In this document: positions 61,950 through 64,000 of the stretch, one piece after another
How the letters are laid out: each line of letters begins with the position of its first letter
Position numbering within the stretch: the first letter of the stretch is position 1
NCBI RefSeq assembly: GCF_005490985.1
Contig: NZ_CP027869.1
Coordinates: 372,001 to 436,000 of the forward strand
Direction of reading: 5' to 3'
DNA length: 64,000 bases
Source: Curtobacterium sp. SGAir0471
GTDB lineage: Bacteria; Actinomycetota; Actinomycetes; Actinomycetales; Microbacteriaceae
Position numbers and translations under genes: made by a program
The notes under the pieces: generated by a model
What the model was told of the DNA's origin: nothing
The model's database searches: none
The model's input: the letters and a program-made list of their open reading frames with translations, nothing else

Positions 61950-64000
61950 ATGTACGTAGAACACAGAACATCACCGGTCGGGGTGGTCTTCGTGACCGCA
62001 CTCTGCCTGGTCGCCGCACTCGTCGGAACGCCGTCCGACCGGGCCGCTGCCGCGACCGACGAGCCGGGCCCGGCCGGAGGGGGAGTCGCGCCGTTCCGCG
62101 GGGCGATGCCCGAAGCGACCGGGGCGAACGCCGCGCCCGTCGTCCGTGCCTCGGAGGACTTCGAGCACGGCATGTCCACCACGCCGGTGATGCTCGACCA
62201 GTACGTGGGGCGCACCGGGCAGCGCTACACGGCGGACCCGCGGTGGATCGACGCGCAGCAGTGCAACGGCGTCCTGACCAGCCAGACGAGCCGCGACCTC
62301 GCCGCCTGCGCTGCGAACCCGCAGCTCCGGACGCTCGCGACCGTCCTCGGCACCGTGACCGGGACGGACCCGAGGTCGAACCACGCCGTCAGCGCCTGGA
62401 CCCTGGACCGGCGGATGCCCGCGGACGCCGTGCAGGTGCAGCCGACCGCTGCGACGCCGCTCGGCCAGACCGGTCGCTTCGTCTCGTTCGGGGTCGCGGC
62501 GGCCGCGGCGTCCTGTGACGTCGCGCACCCGAAGCTCGCGTTCTCGCTCGTGGACCGCGGCGAGGAGCGCCCCGTCTCGGGGCCGATCGACCCGTGCACG
62601 GACCGACGCGCGCAGACGTACACCGTCGGCGGCGAGCAGATCAGGGCGGGCTCGTTCGTCTCACCCGGCGGTCTGCTCTTCGACGGCGACACCGTGCAGT
62701 GGCGGCTCCGGAACCAGCAGACGGCGTTCGACGGCAACGACGGCGCGATCGACGGGGTGTCGGTCCTCGACACGACACCGCGCCTGGCGAACGCCTTCGC
62801 CGGGACGCCGGTCGTCGGAGACACCGCCCGCATGACCGCCAGGGTCGTGAACACGTCGGAGCTCGGGTCGAAGCCCGGCTGGTCGTACGCGGAGCGCCTC
62901 CCCGCGGGCCTGCGCATCGCGCGGACCCCGCGGCTCGAGAGCACCTGCACCGGTGGAGCGGTGACCGCCGAGCCTGGCGGTGACCTGCTGAGCGTGCACG
63001 GGGACCTGGCCACGGACGCGGTCGACTGTGCCGTGTCCTTCGACGTGACCGCGGACCGCGCGGGGACCTACACGCTCGCTGCGGGCGACGTCGAGGCCCA
63101 CCGCGGGATCGACCTGCCGGACCCGGCGAGCGTGACGTTCCTGCCCGAGCAGAACGCCCTGGAAGCCACCGAGGAACCGGTGCTGACGGGCGACGACGCG
63201 GTCGCCGACCTGGGCGAGGAGATCGCGTTCGCCACGACGGTGCGCAACGCCGGGAACGCCCCGGTGCACGACCTCGGTGTGGTCGGGACCGCGGGCACGA
63301 GCACCTGTGCCGCGACCGACCTCGCGCCGGGAGCGTCCACGCTCTGCACCTCGCCGAGTCGACCCGTCGTGCAGGCCGACCTCGACCGGGGACGGATCGA
63401 CGATGCCGTCCGCGCCACCGCCACCGCGCGCTCCGGTGCCCCGGTCGATGCCACCACGTCGGCGAGCGCCCCGACCCCCGCGGCCGCACCCTCGGTGGCC
63501 GGGGTGCTCACCGCGCACCGGGACGACCACGAGCCGAACCCGGGCGACGAGGTGACGCTGGAACTCCGGGTCGCGAACACCGGGAACGTCACGCTGCACG
63601 ACATCGCCGCCGCCGTCGACGACCGGGAGGAGTTCACGGTGTCGTGCCCTGCGGCCCCGCTCGCACCGAGCGCGGACGAGGACTGCCGTGTCTCGGGGGC
63701 TGCACGGCTCACCCAGCAGGACATCGACGGCGGCTCACTCGGCTTCGCCGCTCCCGTCGCCGGCCGTGCCCCGGACGGCGCCGAGGTCCGGACGGACACG
63801 TCGACCGACGTCCCGCTCCCGCGGCGCAACGCCGTCACCGCGACGGCGACCGCGTCGATCGTGCCCGGCGCGGGGTCCGTCCCCGTCGCGGGCGACGAGG
63901 TGCGCCTCGGGCTCGTCCTCCGCAACACCGGGAACACCACCCTGCACGACCTCACCGCGCTCGCCGAAGGCCGTCCGGACCTCGACGTCGACTGCCCGAC
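61950..64000 (+). CDS. Large secreted protein with DUF7507/DUF11-like repeats, 3' truncated by window edge
   Basis: An open frame of at least 683 residues that runs off the window. Residues 1-36 form a signal peptide (VGVVFVTALCLVAALVGTPS, ending AAAATD). A Cys-containing N-terminal region (about 60-270; QCNGVLTSQTSRDLAACAAN) is followed by a DUF11-like domain (AERLPAGLRIARTPRLESTC). At least three repeats follow, each with the core NTGN-x-x-LHD: NAGNAPVHDLG near 440, NTGNVTLHDIA near 545, NTGNTTLHDLT near 661. Such repeat proteins are surface or matrix components. ATG 61950 is close to GGGAGA; a GTG at residue 12 or 15 is an alternative start. Confidence 0.78.
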   Translation, partial: MYVEHRTSPVGVVFVTALCLVAALVGTPSDRAAAATDEPGPAGGGVAPFRGAMPEATGANAAPVVRASEDFEHGMSTTPVMLDQYVGRTGQRYTADPRWIDAQQCNGVLTSQTSRDLAACAANPQLRTLATVLGTVTGTDPRSNHAVSAWTLDRRMPADAVQVQPTAATPLGQTGRFVSFGVAAAAASCDVAHPKLAFSLVDRGEERPVSGPIDPCTDRRAQTYTVGGEQIRAGSFVSPGGLLFDGDTVQWRLRNQQTAFDGNDGAIDGVSVLDTTPRLANAFAGTPVVGDTARMTARVVNTSELGSKPGWSYAERLPAGLRIARTPRLESTCTGGAVTAEPGGDLLSVHGDLATDAVDCAVSFDVTADRAGTYTLAAGDVEAHRGIDLPDPASVTFLPEQNALEATEEPVLTGDDAVADLGEEIAFATTVRNAGNAPVHDLGVVGTAGTSTCAATDLAPGASTLCTSPSRPVVQADLDRGRIDDAVRATATARSGAPVDATTSASAPTPAAAPSVAGVLTAHRDDHEPNPGDEVTLELRVANTGNVTLHDIAAAVDDREEFTVSCPAAPLAPSADEDCRVSGAARLTQQDIDGGSLGFAAPVAGRAPDGAEVRTDTSTDVPLPRRNAVTATATASIVPGAGSVPVAGDEVRLGLVLRNTGNTTLHDLTALAEGRPDLDVDCP

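Overview
The window is a very GC-rich chromosomal segment with dense, often 4-bp-overlapping genes (ATGA/GTGA/TTGA), frequent GTG and TTG starts and HAIR/HspR heat-shock control. It opens with the end of a C50-carotenoid operon (crtI-crtYe-crtYf-crtEb). Together this points to an actinobacterium of the Microbacteriaceae, most like Curtobacterium or a close relative. That assignment is inferred from gene content; no rRNA is present. I found no tRNA, rRNA, CRISPR array or insertion sequence.

Layout. 1-3514: C50 carotenoid genes and a Gfo/Idh/MocA oxidoreductase. 3515-4053: non-coding repeats, hairpins and a metallo-hydrolase remnant. 4054-10616 (minus): a five-gene, fully overlapping operon with a membrane protein, two GMC oxidoreductases, an alpha/beta hydrolase and a small accessory protein. 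10725-15406: a small basic protein, YihY/BrkB, an SDR, an ABC-F ATPase and a DUF3151 protein. 15540-18218 (minus): a compact, visibly less GC-rich cassette that I read as a complete sporulation-delaying-protein (SDP)-type toxin system: SdpI-like immunity, SdpC-like pretoxin, SdpA and SdpB. This is the most interesting item in the window. 18552-25040 (minus): a galactoside-type ABC importer (binding protein and two permeases) with GH2 beta-galactosidase. 25297-28884: a two-gene unit with an eRF1-like (Rv2629/Vms1-type) protein, then a divergent MFS/GntR pair sharing an operator. 29315-38300: a LacI regulator and a dipeptide-type ABC importer with alpha/beta hydrolase and GH1 beta-glucosidase; the promoter carries a LacI-type operator. 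38415-39341: ankyrin-repeat protein. 39363-48064: exopolysaccharide cluster (polymerase, flippase, glycosyltransferases including an Alg13/Alg14 pair, acetyltransferases, lipoprotein, Wzz/BY-kinase). 48162-58593: three secreted Ig-like repeat proteins flanking dnaK-grpE-dnaJ-hspR. 58763-60869: GntR regulator with a tiny Cys-rich ORF, and an rRNA-type methyltransferase. 60961-64000: aldo/keto reductase and a large secreted repeat protein that runs off the end.

Links between genes. The two sugar loci pair an importer with its intracellular glycosidase. The sdp-like cassette has the full set expected for making, maturing and surviving a membrane-active peptide. The surface proteins and the polysaccharide cluster make the second half rich in envelope functions. 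A recurring hairpin family (core CTGGAGGC or CGGGAGGC) ends several transcription units and also occurs in frame inside two transporter genes.
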